Source of the DNA: Dactylosporangium aurantiacum
GTDB lineage: Bacteria > Actinomycetota > Actinomycetes > Mycobacteriales > Micromonosporaceae
DNA: 64,000 nt
Reading direction: 5' to 3'
Assembly: GCF_000716715.1 (NCBI RefSeq)
Contig: NZ_JNYJ01000008.1
Coordinates: 246,429 to 310,428, forward strand
The position numbers and the translations under genes were made by a program. Shown in pieces: positions 51,423-59,400 of the stretch; the first letter of the stretch is position 1, and each line of letters begins with the position of its first letter. The notes beneath the pieces were generated by a model. The model was not told where the DNA came from. It made no database searches and saw only the letters and a program-made list of their open reading frames with translations.

Positions 51423-52598
51423 GTGCACCACGACACGATCCTCATCGAGCTCGGTGCGGTCATCCTGGCGCTCGGCCTGCTCGGCGCCCTGTCCCTGCGG
51501 TTCTCCATCTCCCCCATCCCGCTGTACCTGCTGGCCGGGCTCGCGTTCGGCGCCGGCGGCGTGCTGCCGCTGACCACCAGCACCGAGTTCATCTCCGCCG
51601 GCGCCGAGATCGGCGTCATCCTGCTGCTGTTCACGCTCGGACTGGAGTACACGGCGCCGGAGCTCGTCGGCACGCTGCGCTCCTCCGCCCCGGCCGGCCT
51701 GATCGACCTGGTGCTCAACGCCGCGCCCGGGGTCGCCGCGGCGCTCATCCTCGGCTGGGGCCCGGTCGCCGCGGTCGCGATGGGCGGCGTCACCTACGTC
51801 ACGTCGTCCGGCATCACCGCGAAGGTCCTCGGCGACCTCGGCTGGCTCGGCAACCGCGAGACCCCGGTCGTGCTGTCGCTGCTGGTCTTCGAGGACCTGA
51901 TGATGGCGCTGTACCTGCCGATCCTGACCGCGCTGCTGGCCGGCGTCGGCCTGCTCGGCGGCACCGCGACCCTGGCCGTCGCCGCTGCCACGATCAGCGC
52001 GATCCTGCTCGTCGCGCTGCGCTTCGGGCACGTCGTGGAGCGGTTCGTCGCCTCCGACAGCGACGAGGTGCTGCTGCTCAAGGTGCTCGGCCTGACCGTG
52101 CTCGTGGCGGGCGTCGCCGACCTGCTGCAGGTCTCCGCCGCGGTCGGGGCGTTCCTCGTCGGCATCGCGCTGTCCGGGCCGCTGGCGCACACCGCCCGGG
52201 AGCTGCTGACCCCGCTGCGGGACCTGTTCGCCGCGGTGTTCTTCGTGTTCTTCGGCCTGCAGACCGACCCGCGGGAGCTGCCGCCGGTGCTCGGCGTCGC
52301 GGCGCTGCTCGCGCTCGCCGGGATCGCCTCGAAGATGGCGACGGGCTGGCTCGCCGCCCGGCGGGCCGGGGTGGCGGTCACCGGCCGGGTCCGGGCCGGC
52401 GCCGCGCTGCTGCCCCGGGGCGAGTTCAACATCGTCATCGCCGGGCTCGCGGTCGCCGCCGGCACCAACGCGAAGCTGGGCCCGCTCGCCGCCGCGTACG
52501 TGCTCATGCTCGCGATCGCCGGGCCGCTGGTCGCCCGCGGCGCGGAGCCCATGGTCCGCTTCTACCTGCGCCGGCGCAGCCGGCCCGCAACCACGTAA
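51423..52598 (+). CDS. Cation:proton antiporter (KhtU-like, CPA2)
   Basis: A 391-residue, 11-12 segment transporter from a GTG at 51423. It shows the Kef/CPA2 pattern: AGLAFGAGGVLPLTTSTEFISAGAEIGVILLLFTLGLEY, MGGVTYVTSSGITAKVLGDLGWLGNRETPVVLSLLVFEDL, ADLLQVSAAVGAFLVGIALSGPLAHTARELLTPLRDLFAAVFFVFFGLQTDP, RVRAGAALLPRGEFNIVIAGLA. The conserved acidic residues of the unwound segments are present. With the KhtT-like subunit it should export K+ (or NH4+) in exchange for H+. Confidence 0.93.
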   Translation: MHHDTILIELGAVILALGLLGALSLRFSISPIPLYLLAGLAFGAGGVLPLTTSTEFISAGAEIGVILLLFTLGLEYTAPELVGTLRSSAPAGLIDLVLNAAPGVAAALILGWGPVAAVAMGGVTYVTSSGITAKVLGDLGWLGNRETPVVLSLLVFEDLMMALYLPILTALLAGVGLLGGTATLAVAAATISAILLVALRFGHVVERFVASDSDEVLLLKVLGLTVLVAGVADLLQVSAAVGAFLVGIALSGPLAHTARELLTPLRDLFAAVFFVFFGLQTDPRELPPVLGVAALLALAGIASKMATGWLAARRAGVAVTGRVRAGAALLPRGEFNIVIAGLAVAAGTNAKLGPLAAAYVLMLAIAGPLVARGAEPMVRFYLRRRSRPATT

Positions 52599-52723
52599 CG
52601 GCTCGACAAGTCTGTCCGAAGTACGGAATTTCCGCCAAATGTCCGCCTTTGTGCAGGTCAGCGTGCTTGGCTCTGCGCGGAGGTTGTCACGGCAGCGGAG
52701 CCGTGGCGGACAGGGGGATCACC

Positions 52724-53473
52724 ATGTTGCAGCGCACGCGAACCATGCGCGGGATGCTTTCGGCGATCGGGGCCGCGGCCCTGCTCGCGACACTCGTCGG
52801 CGCACCACCGGCGGCCGCCGCCGGCGTCTCCGGCGCCGGCGCGGCCGGTGGCCCCGGCGGCAACGGCAGCGCCGGGATGGCGGGCATGGCGGGGATGGCC
52901 AAGTCGAAGGGCGGGGCGAAGAAGGTCTGCAAGGAGCTGACCGCCAACGGCGGCTTCGAGCAGCCGAAGATCGGCAACGCGGACTGGAAGCTGTTCGACG
53001 AGGACGACGTACCGGCCTGGGGCACCGACGACCCCGAGGGCCAGATCGAGCTGTGGAACGGCGGGATGGGCGTGCCGGCCCGCTTCGGCACGCAGTTCGC
53101 CGAGCTCAACGCCACCGGCTCCGGCAACTCGATCTACCAGGACATCAAGACGAAGCCGAACACGAAGATCTACTGGTCGTTCTGGATCCGGGCCCGGGAC
53201 ACCTCGGACGGCAAGGACGTCGACGCGACCCAGATCCACTTCGGTCGCACCCCGAAGAACGACGGCAGCGTCAACGGGGTCGGCTCGACGTTCGCGTACC
53301 TGAACTCGGCCAGCGACGTGTCCTGGAAGCGGCTGTACGGCTGGTACAGGACCGGCCCGAACCAGACCTCGACCCGGGTGACGCTGACCGCGGTGGAGAG
53401 CGCCTCGACCGACGAGGGCTACGGCAACCTGGTCGACGGGCTGACCGTCGTGGAGCACCAGAACTGCATCTGA
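52724..53473 (+). CDS. Secreted carbohydrate-binding-like protein
   Basis: A 249-residue exported protein. The signal peptide is RGMLSAIGAAALLATLVGA ... AAA. A short Gly/Met repeat (GMAGMAGMA) and Lys-rich linker follow. The mature domain opens with KVCKELTANGGFEQPKI, a common start of galactose-binding-like/CBM jelly-roll domains. It continues with aromatic strands (IYWSFWIRARDTSDG, SWKRLYGWYRTGPNQTSTRVTLTAVES) and a closing Cys (HQNCI) that probably disulfide-bonds with CKEL. No catalytic motif is seen. It is monocistronic with a good hairpin after it. Confidence 0.75.
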   Translation: MLQRTRTMRGMLSAIGAAALLATLVGAPPAAAAGVSGAGAAGGPGGNGSAGMAGMAGMAKSKGGAKKVCKELTANGGFEQPKIGNADWKLFDEDDVPAWGTDDPEGQIELWNGGMGVPARFGTQFAELNATGSGNSIYQDIKTKPNTKIYWSFWIRARDTSDGKDVDATQIHFGRTPKNDGSVNGVGSTFAYLNSASDVSWKRLYGWYRTGPNQTSTRVTLTAVESASTDEGYGNLVDGLTVVEHQNCI

Positions 53474-53491
53474 CCTGCCCTTCTCGAAATA

Positions 53492-53520
53492 GGTGGCGCC
53501 GGCCGTCGGTCGGCGCCACC
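53492..53520 (+). terminator. Hairpin terminator after the secreted protein gene
   Basis: GGTGGCGCCG (53492-53501) pairs perfectly with CGGCGCCACC (53511-53520) across a 9-base loop, about 20 bases past the stop. Confidence 0.75.
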
Positions 53521-53541
53521 GTTGCTGTGACCTGATACATA

Positions 53542-53561
53542 ACGTGCTTTTATAAGTACGT
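53542..53561. promoter_or_regulatory. MarR operator candidate
   Basis: ACGTGCTT-TTAT-AAGTACGT has 7 of 8 matching arm positions, in an AT-rich stretch 16 bases before the MarR start. It is flanked by two TGATACA direct repeats. Probably an autoregulatory site for the MarR/efflux operon. Confidence 0.65.
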
Positions 53562-53576
53562 GATACAAATTGGCGC

Positions 53577-54002
53577 ATGCCCGCCTCCAAGACCGCGCTG
53601 GATCCCGCGCGGCTCACGGCCGCCGTGGAGCGGCTGTTCAGCGTGCTGCGGCACGGCAACCCGCCCAACGACATCAGCCTGACGGCCGCCTCGACGCTGC
53701 GCCGGCTCGAGCGGGAAGGCCCCCGCCGGCTCACCGAGCTCGCCGCCGCCGAGGGCGTCACCCAGCCGGCGATGACCCAGCTGGCGCAGCGCCTCGAACG
53801 CGACGGCCTCGCCGAGCGCACCACCGACGCCACCGACGGCCGGGTCGTGCTGGTGCGGGTCACCCAGGCCGGCCGGGACCTGCTCGCCCGCCGCCGGGCC
53901 GTGCGCGCCGAGCACCTCACCGCGCTGCTGCGCGACCTGACCCCCGAGGACGAGGCACTGATCGCGGCCGCGCTGCCGGCCCTGGAGAGGCTGGCGCCAT
54001 GA
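53577..54002 (+). CDS. MarR-family transcriptional regulator
   Basis: A 141-residue winged-helix protein: N-terminal dimer helix ([14 protein letters not shown]), [34 protein letters not shown], wing [21 protein letters not shown] and C-terminal dimer helices. Its stop codon overlaps the start of the DHA2-type efflux gene (ATGA), so the pair is an operon, a common arrangement for drug- or metabolite-responsive efflux. A dyad with 8-bp arms lies just upstream. Confidence 0.93.
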   Translation: MPASKTALDPARLTAAVERLFSVLRHGNPPNDISLTAASTLRRLEREGPRRLTELAAAEGVTQPAMTQLAQRLERDGLAERTTDATDGRVVLVRVTQAGRDLLARRRAVRAEHLTALLRDLTPEDEALIAAALPALERLAP

Positions 54003-55720
54003 CGATGCTGCAGCAGGGCTTCCGGGGTGCGCTGTCCGGCGGCACCGACCACCCGCACTACAAGTGGGTGGCCCTGTCCAACACCACCCTCGGCATGCTG
54101 ATCGCCACGATCAACTCCTCGATCGTGCTCATCTCGCTGCCCGCCATCTTCAACGGCATCCACCTCGACCCGCTCAGCCCCGGCAACGTCAGCTACCTGC
54201 TGTGGATGCTCATGGGCTACATGCTGGTCAGCGCGGTGCTCGTGGTCACCCTCGGCCGCCTCGGCGACATGTACGGCCGGGTCCGCATCTACAACGCGGG
54301 CTTCGCCCTGTTCACGGTCACCTCGGTCGCGCTGTCCCTCGACCCGTTCGACGGCGGCGGCGGCGCGCTGTGGCTCATCGGCTGGCGCGTCCTGCAGGCC
54401 GTCGGCGGCGCCATGCTCATGGCCAACTCCGCGGCGATCCTCACCGACGCGTTCCCCGCCGCCCAGCGCGGCATGGCCCTCGGCGTCAACATCGTCGCCG
54501 GCATCGCCGGGTCGTTCATCGGCCTGGTCCTCGGCGGCCTGCTCGCCGAGTGGAACTGGCGGGCCATCTTCTGGGTCAACGTGCCCATCGGCGTCATCGG
54601 CACCCTGTGGGCGTACCGGTCGCTGCACGACACCGGCGTTCGCCGCCCCGGCCGCATCGACTGGTGGGGCAACCTCACCTTCGCCGTCGGCCTCACCGCG
54701 CTGCTCGCCGGCATCACGTACGGCATCCAGCCCTACGGCGGGCACACCCAGGGCTGGACCAACCCGTGGGTCCTCGCCGGCCTCATCGGCGGCGTGCTCG
54801 TCCTGGCCCTCTTCGCCTGGGTCGAGACCCGCGTCGCCGAGCCGATGTTCCCCCTCGGCCTCTTCCGCAACCGGGCCTTCGCCTCCGGCAACATCGCCGG
54901 CCTGCTCGCCTCCATCGCCCGCGGCGGCCTGCAGTTCATGCTCATCATCTGGCTGCAGGGCATCTGGCTGCCGCTGCACGGCTACCGGTACGAGGAGACC
55001 CCGCTGTGGGCCGGCATCTACCTGCTGCCGCTCACCGTCGGCTTCCTCGCCGCCGGTCCCATCGCCGGGCACCTGTCGGACAAGTACGGCCCCCGCCTCT
55101 TCGCCGCCGGCGGCCTCCTGGTCATGGCGCTGTCCTTCGGCGGCCTGCTCATCCTGCCGACCGACTTCAGCTACTGGGCCTTCGCGGCGCTGGTCTTCCT
55201 CAACGGCCTCGGCGGTGGCCTCTTCGCCGCCCCGAACACGTCCCTGGTCATGTCCAGCGTCCCCGCCCACCTGCGCGGCGCCGCCTCAGGCATGCGGGCC
55301 ACCTTCCAGAACGCCGGCATGGTGCTGTCCATCGGCGTCTTCTTCTCCCTCATGGTCGCCGGCCTGTCCACCTCCCTGCCCGCCACCCTCGACACCGGCC
55401 TCACCGCCCAGGGCGTCCCCGGCCCGGCCGCGCACACCATCGCCAACCTGCCGCCCGTCGGGACCCTCTTCGCCGCGTTCCTCGGGTACAACCCGGTCGC
55501 CGCCCTGCTCGGCCCCGGCCTGCTCGGTCAGCTCCCGGCGGCCAACGCCGCCACCCTCACCGGCCGCGAGTTCTTCCCGCACCTGGTGTCCGGCCCCTTC
55601 CACGACGGCCTTGTCATCGTGTTCTGGCTGGCGATCGGCATGTCGGTCGTCGGCGCGCTCGCCTCCCTCATCAAGGCCGGCCGCCGCGCCGAGCCTGCGG
55701 AGGAACCCGTCGCCGGGTAA
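53999..55720 (+). CDS. MFS drug-efflux transporter, DHA2 (14-TM) type
   Basis: A 573-residue transporter. It starts with the coupled ATG at 53999. Signatures are [16 protein letters not shown] (motif D1-like), [18 protein letters not shown] (motif A), [36 protein letters not shown] (motif B/antiporter motif C region) and [27 protein letters not shown] (motif C). Fourteen hydrophobic segments are visible. Compared with EmrB/QacA it has a large loop before the last segment ([17 protein letters not shown] ...). The substrate is unknown. Expression is probably controlled by the co-encoded MarR protein. Confidence 0.93.
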   Translation: MTMLQQGFRGALSGGTDHPHYKWVALSNTTLGMLIATINSSIVLISLPAIFNGIHLDPLSPGNVSYLLWMLMGYMLVSAVLVVTLGRLGDMYGRVRIYNAGFALFTVTSVALSLDPFDGGGGALWLIGWRVLQAVGGAMLMANSAAILTDAFPAAQRGMALGVNIVAGIAGSFIGLVLGGLLAEWNWRAIFWVNVPIGVIGTLWAYRSLHDTGVRRPGRIDWWGNLTFAVGLTALLAGITYGIQPYGGHTQGWTNPWVLAGLIGGVLVLALFAWVETRVAEPMFPLGLFRNRAFASGNIAGLLASIARGGLQFMLIIWLQGIWLPLHGYRYEETPLWAGIYLLPLTVGFLAAGPIAGHLSDKYGPRLFAAGGLLVMALSFGGLLILPTDFSYWAFAALVFLNGLGGGLFAAPNTSLVMSSVPAHLRGAASGMRATFQNAGMVLSIGVFFSLMVAGLSTSLPATLDTGLTAQGVPGPAAHTIANLPPVGTLFAAFLGYNPVAALLGPGLLGQLPAANAATLTGREFFPHLVSGPFHDGLVIVFWLAIGMSVVGALASLIKAGRRAEPAEEPVAG

Positions 55721-55747
55721 TGCCACGGACCCGGCGACCTCCGGCGG

Positions 55748-55785
55748 ACGGGTCGGCACCTCTTGTGGGAGAGGCGCCGACCCGT
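55748..55785 (+). terminator. Two-tier hairpin terminator after the DHA2 gene
   Basis: ACGGGTCGGC (55748-55757) pairs with GCCGACCCGT (55776-55785); within the loop CCTCT and AGAGG pair again. A long extended stem about 27 bases after the stop. Confidence 0.8.
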
Positions 55786-55792
55786 CTGCATT

Positions 55793-55918
55793 GCCGCCCC
55801 ACCGCTGCCGCGGCGGGTCCCGGCGGGGGTTCCCACCCGCACCCCCATGCTCGCTGCGCTCGCACCGCCTGCGCGTCGCGCGGCGGCTTTCGCGCTTCCG
55901 CGCGCCATCGCGGTGGCC
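55793..55918 (+). repeat. Interspersed repeat element, copy B
   Basis: The full-length form: CCACCGCTGCCGCGGCGGGT, CCCGGCGGGGGTTCCCACCCGC, CCATGCTCGCTGCGCTCGCA, then a GC-rich dyad and a final CATCGCGGTGG. It directly follows the DHA2 terminator. Very similar to the inverse copy at 63370-63490. Confidence 0.8.
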
Positions 55919-56230
55919 GGCGTCGTCACACCCGACCCGCCGATGGCACCCCGCGCGATCCTTCGTCGCCAGCCCGACCTGGACGTTGCGTGACGCACCT
56001 GCGTTCGATCTGGCGTGATCGACGCTCACGCTGCGGCAGCGGCCGGCGGGCCCCTTGTGGATGGCGCGGACCAGCACGGCCGCGAGTCGGCCGGCACCAC
56101 AAGAGACCGGAGGGCGTGCACACCGCTCGCTATCCCGTCAGACGGGTCACGGCGTGTCAGACGCTGCCACCGGGGTAGCTGATGCACCGCTGGCTGACGA
56201 ATTGGTTCGACCATCTCAGGCGGTGGTGAA
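55919..56230. other. Non-coding stretch leading into lower-GC island
   Basis: About 310 bases without a supportable gene. The first half is GC-rich like the rest of the window; from about 56150 the composition falls toward that of the following gene. No att-like repeat or RNA gene is recognised. It probably includes the promoter of the gene at 56231. Confidence 0.5.
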
Positions 56231-57529
56231 ATGAACCGGCTAAACGATGAATCAGGAGCAAGTGGAAGACTCAGAAGAACGAGCCAGAAGTTTGTCGAGC
56301 GAATGCACCGCACTCGCGTCCGAATGGACTACTTTAGCGCGTCACGCGCATGGCGATTCGCGCGCCATAACTGGACGTATCTGCTGCTGTTTACCTTTAT
56401 TGCACTACCGCTGGGGTGGATTGCAGCAGTATTGACGTTTCGCTCTGGACTCTTGTCCCCATTTGGGGGCCCTCCGGATTCTCAGCAGTTGCGGACCTAC
56501 CTCACCTTCATCGGCGGCGGTCTTGCAACAGCCGCCACCTTGTACGGCGCACTTCTGACGAAATCTCACAATCGGCTGGAACACCGTCGACTTCAACTCA
56601 ACGCCGTCCTCGCCAGCCTGCAGTCATTGCCAGAGGGCGACGTCAAAGCGCGACTCTCGGGAGTGCTACCGACGATGGTCCTGCTGGGTCAGCAGCGAGT
56701 GGCTCTTCGTGCTTTGGATCCGATCGTAGAAAGCAAGTCGGCGAATATGGATTCGGTCGCCTGGGTGATTGATCAGATCATGAACGGAGACCAGCTCCTC
56801 GATCTTGTGGATGGCGACCGCAGCGACCCGGGGATCGTCAATGAGACGGCTTCACTCCTGTGCAAGTACGCCGAGCAAGGGCGCCTCACACGCAAGGAAC
56901 CTCAAGATGTCTGGTTCCCTACCTACTTCTACCCCGGAGGGCACTGGAACAGAGCACTGCCTGCGTATGCGAAGGAGCTCACTCTGCGCGCGACGGCTCA
57001 TACGCTGCTGTCACAGGAGCCGGACTGGTGGAGTAAGCACGCTGGAGGCGAGTTGCCAGATTTTCCGACCAAGACTTGGACGGAGTGCGCGAAGCGCGAC
57101 TTCGACAGAAAGACCCAATCGGAGGCAGTGGCCCTACTGGACGCCTTGCTCAATAGATTTCCGGAGTCCGAAAGAAAGGACGTCGATCTTGCCCCGACAG
57201 CCTCCCTAACTAGCCAGCCAAGAGACAAGATCGACCTTAGGATAAATGCGAAGAAGATCATAGCAAAGAGGAAACGAGATCTTTCACCAGTATCCGACGC
57301 AATTTACAAGTTGGCAGCCGAAATACGAGGCGCAGATCGGATCGACGGAAGGCCCGGAAGGTGGCCGAAACACGACAGACGAGGTGACGGACGGAATCAC
57401 GTTGCGCAGATCAGGTTTATTGCGTGGCGGGACAACCACTACTCATGGCAGAGTCTTCCCGGCCTCATCCGTGCCGCTTTTAGATATGTCGAGGTCGAGG
57501 ATCACGGCAATGAGAGCGGTGGCTCGTAA
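56231..57529 (+). CDS. Unknown membrane protein, lower GC than surroundings
   Basis: A 432-residue protein I do not recognise. Two membrane segments near the N-terminus (YLLLFTFIALPLGWIAAVLTF; LRTYLTFIGGGLATAATLYGALL) are followed by a long soluble region. That region contains a helical part (NRLEHRRLQLNAVLASLQSL ... VRLSGVLPTMVLLGQQRVALRAL) and a C-terminal half rich in charged and Trp residues (WFPTYFYPGGHW, DWWSKHAGG, FIAWRDNHYSWQSLPGLIRAAF). Codon usage and GC content differ sharply from every neighbour (many AAA, TTT, AGA, ATA-type codons), a sign of horizontal transfer. The pentapeptide- or TIR-like motifs of defence effectors are not seen. It lies between a repeat element and a decayed AraC fragment. 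Confidence 0.7.
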   Translation: MNRLNDESGASGRLRRTSQKFVERMHRTRVRMDYFSASRAWRFARHNWTYLLLFTFIALPLGWIAAVLTFRSGLLSPFGGPPDSQQLRTYLTFIGGGLATAATLYGALLTKSHNRLEHRRLQLNAVLASLQSLPEGDVKARLSGVLPTMVLLGQQRVALRALDPIVESKSANMDSVAWVIDQIMNGDQLLDLVDGDRSDPGIVNETASLLCKYAEQGRLTRKEPQDVWFPTYFYPGGHWNRALPAYAKELTLRATAHTLLSQEPDWWSKHAGGELPDFPTKTWTECAKRDFDRKTQSEAVALLDALLNRFPESERKDVDLAPTASLTSQPRDKIDLRINAKKIIAKRKRDLSPVSDAIYKLAAEIRGADRIDGRPGRWPKHDRRGDGRNHVAQIRFIAWRDNHYSWQSLPGLIRAAFRYVEVEDHGNESGGS

Positions 57530-57609
57530 TGGCCAGCAGCGGAGACGCCGAGGCAGGCGAGTGCAGCTTCGGCCGCCGCCACAGCTTTGCCCGCGTCAGC
57601 GGGCGCCAG

Positions 57610-57835
57610 GTGGGCGATCCGCTCAATCGAGTCGTCGGAGTCTCGAGCAGCTCCTGCGCCAGCCGTGCCCGTTGACCCAGCAACCACTGCAGAGGGCTGG
57701 TGCCGACCGACTCGCGGAATCGGCGGGCGAACATGCGGGGGCTCAGGTTCGCCTCGCGGGCCAGGTCGGCTGGTCGAGGCGGGTGAGGGCCCAGTCCAGG
57801 GCGACGCTGAGCGCGTCCGGGGTGCGCGGGCGCTT
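57610..57835 (-). pseudogene. Decayed duplicate of an AraC/GlxA regulator segment
   Basis: This segment is nearly identical to 58469-58708 within the intact AraC-type gene (the AraC HTH: LSPRTFARRFRESVGTSPLQWLLGQR ... LAQELLETTDDSIERIAH). Relative to the intact copy it has a one-base loss near 57639 and a 13-base loss near 57769 that remove the frame, plus point changes. Homology stops abruptly at both ends, and the start and ligand domain are absent. It is not expressed as a regulator. Bases 57836-57946 and 57530-57609 show no gene. Confidence 0.85.
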
Positions 57836-57946
57836 AGGCACACCGTGCGCCACCCGAACATGTCCTCAGCCTCGAGATGCGGCCCTGCGACACCGCAGGC
57901 ACGTTGGCAAGGTAGCCGGATCGGCTACCCCCGGTCCGGGACCCGG

Positions 57947-58345
57947 TCACCGGGTGGCGGCTCGGATACCCGCGACTATGGCGGCGACCAGCAACCCGAG
58001 CACGAGCAGCAGCAGGACGACCGGGCTCAGCACCAGCAGCAGCACCAGGATCGCCACCACGACAACTTTCACCCAGGGACTCGCGCCCGACCAGGCGGCT
58101 TTGGTCGCGGCCCAGACCGGGTTCCTTCCCTGCAGCTTGGCTTTCAGCCCTTCGAAGACCACCTGCGTGGCGCCGCCTCGACCTGCCGCGAAATCCTGCA
58201 GATCGTCGGTCCAATCCTGCATCTTCCGCAACGCCTTCGCCGTGGCGTACCGCAGGGCCGCGGAGCCCAGGTCGCGCAGCGCGGCTGCCATGCCCGTCGC
58301 CACGGGGGCGCTGCTCGCGCCGCTGGCGCTGTCGGATGCTGTCAT
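57947..58345 (-). CDS. Small hypothetical membrane protein
   Basis: A 132-residue protein. The N-terminal 80 residues are soluble and charged (AALRDLGSAALRYATAKALRKMQDWTDDLQDFAAGRGGATQVVFEGLKAKLQG). A single long hydrophobic hairpin closes the protein (WVKVVVVAILVLLLVLSPVVLLLLVLGLLVAAIVAGIRAATR), one long or two short membrane segments. I recall the N-terminal part from actinobacterial proteins associated with SRPBCC/polyketide-cyclase-type genes, without functional knowledge. It lies between the decayed and the intact AraC copies, 28 bases downstream of the intact gene on the same strand. Confidence 0.7.
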   Translation of the reverse strand: MTASDSASGASSAPVATGMAAALRDLGSAALRYATAKALRKMQDWTDDLQDFAAGRGGATQVVFEGLKAKLQGRNPVWAATKAAWSGASPWVKVVVVAILVLLLVLSPVVLLLLVLGLLVAAIVAGIRAATR

Positions 58346-58373
58346 GTCGCAGTCTCCATGGCAAAGACTACCC

Positions 58374-59330
58374 TCAGCGGTGGAAGACCTGGCGGTACGT
58401 GGTCGGGGTGACGCTGGTCTGGCGGGCGAAGTGGGCGCGCAGGTTCGCCGGGGTGCCCAGACCGGTGCGGTGGGCGATCCGCTCGATCGAGTCGTCGGTG
58501 GTCTCGAGGAGCTCCTGCGCCAGCCGTACCCGCTGACCCAGCAACCACTGCAGAGGGCTGGTGCCGACCGACTCGCGGAATCGGCGGGCGAACGTGCGGG
58601 GGCTCAGGTTCGCCTCGCGGGCCAGGTCGGCGACGGTGAGCGGCTGGTCGAGGCGGATACGGGCCCAGTCCAGGGCGACGCTGAGCGCGTCCGGGGTGCG
58701 CGGGCGCTGCGGCGGGTGGGCGAACTGTGACTGGCCGCCGTCGCGGTGCGGCGGGACGACCATGCGGCGGGCGACCTCGTTGGCGACCGCCGCGCCGTGG
58801 TCGAGCCGGACGAGGTGCAGGCACAGGTCGATCGCGGCGCCGGTGCCGGCGGACGTGAAGACGGTGCCGTCGCAGGTGTACAGCACGTCGGGGTCGAACG
58901 TGACGGCGGGGAAGCGCTGGGTGAAGTCGAAGGCGTTCATCCAGTGGGTCGTGGCGCGGCGGCCGTCGAGCAGGCCGGCGGCGGCGAGCACGTACGCGCC
59001 GGTGCAGATCGCGACGATGCGGCGGCCGCGCCGGTACGCCTCCCGCACCACCTCGACCAGCTCCGGCGGCGGGGCGACCTGGGTGGCCCGGGCGAACGCC
59101 GGCACGATCACCGTGTCGGCGTCCGGCAGCGACGACCACGGGTACGGCGCGGTGACCGTCATGCCGGCGCGGGCGGGCAGCACGCCGGGGGTGGCGGCGG
59201 CGAAGCGCAGCTCGTACCACGGCGAGGCGAGATCACCGCGGTCGATGCCGAAGACCTCGCACGGGACGGCGAGCTCGAAGACCGGCATGTCCGGGGTGGC
59301 GGCGACCCCGACGACGTGACGCGCGCTCAT
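58374..59330 (-). CDS. GlxA-type AraC-family transcriptional regulator
   Basis: A 318-residue regulator with an N-terminal DJ-1/PfpI-like domain (HVVGVAATPDMPVFELAVPCEVFGID, GRRIVAICTGAYVLAAAGLLDGRRATTHW, with the elbow Cys in ICTGA, and FDPDVLYTCDGTVFTSAGTGAAIDLCLHLV). The C-terminal AraC double HTH is LTVADLAREANLSPRTFARRFRESVGTSPLQWLLGQR, then SIERIAHRTGLGTPANLRAHFARQTSVTPTTYRQVF. Such regulators sense metabolites or redox signals through the DJ-1 domain. A partial duplicate of its HTH region lies 860 bases downstream. Divergent from the permease gene. Confidence 0.94.
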   Translation of the reverse strand: MSARHVVGVAATPDMPVFELAVPCEVFGIDRGDLASPWYELRFAAATPGVLPARAGMTVTAPYPWSSLPDADTVIVPAFARATQVAPPPELVEVVREAYRRGRRIVAICTGAYVLAAAGLLDGRRATTHWMNAFDFTQRFPAVTFDPDVLYTCDGTVFTSAGTGAAIDLCLHLVRLDHGAAVANEVARRMVVPPHRDGGQSQFAHPPQRPRTPDALSVALDWARIRLDQPLTVADLAREANLSPRTFARRFRESVGTSPLQWLLGQRVRLAQELLETTDDSIERIAHRTGLGTPANLRAHFARQTSVTPTTYRQVFHR

Positions 59331-59400
59331 GGCTCGAATCTATCCGAGGATGGCATTCCTGCCACTCGTGGACGCGGGTGCCGCCAGGTGGAATGGACGC

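Noticed and set aside
55671..56018. Several 60-270 codon frames over the repeat element after the DHA2 gene
   Set aside because: They depend on the repeat sequence, recur in copies A and C, and lack start signals; the element is better read as non-coding.
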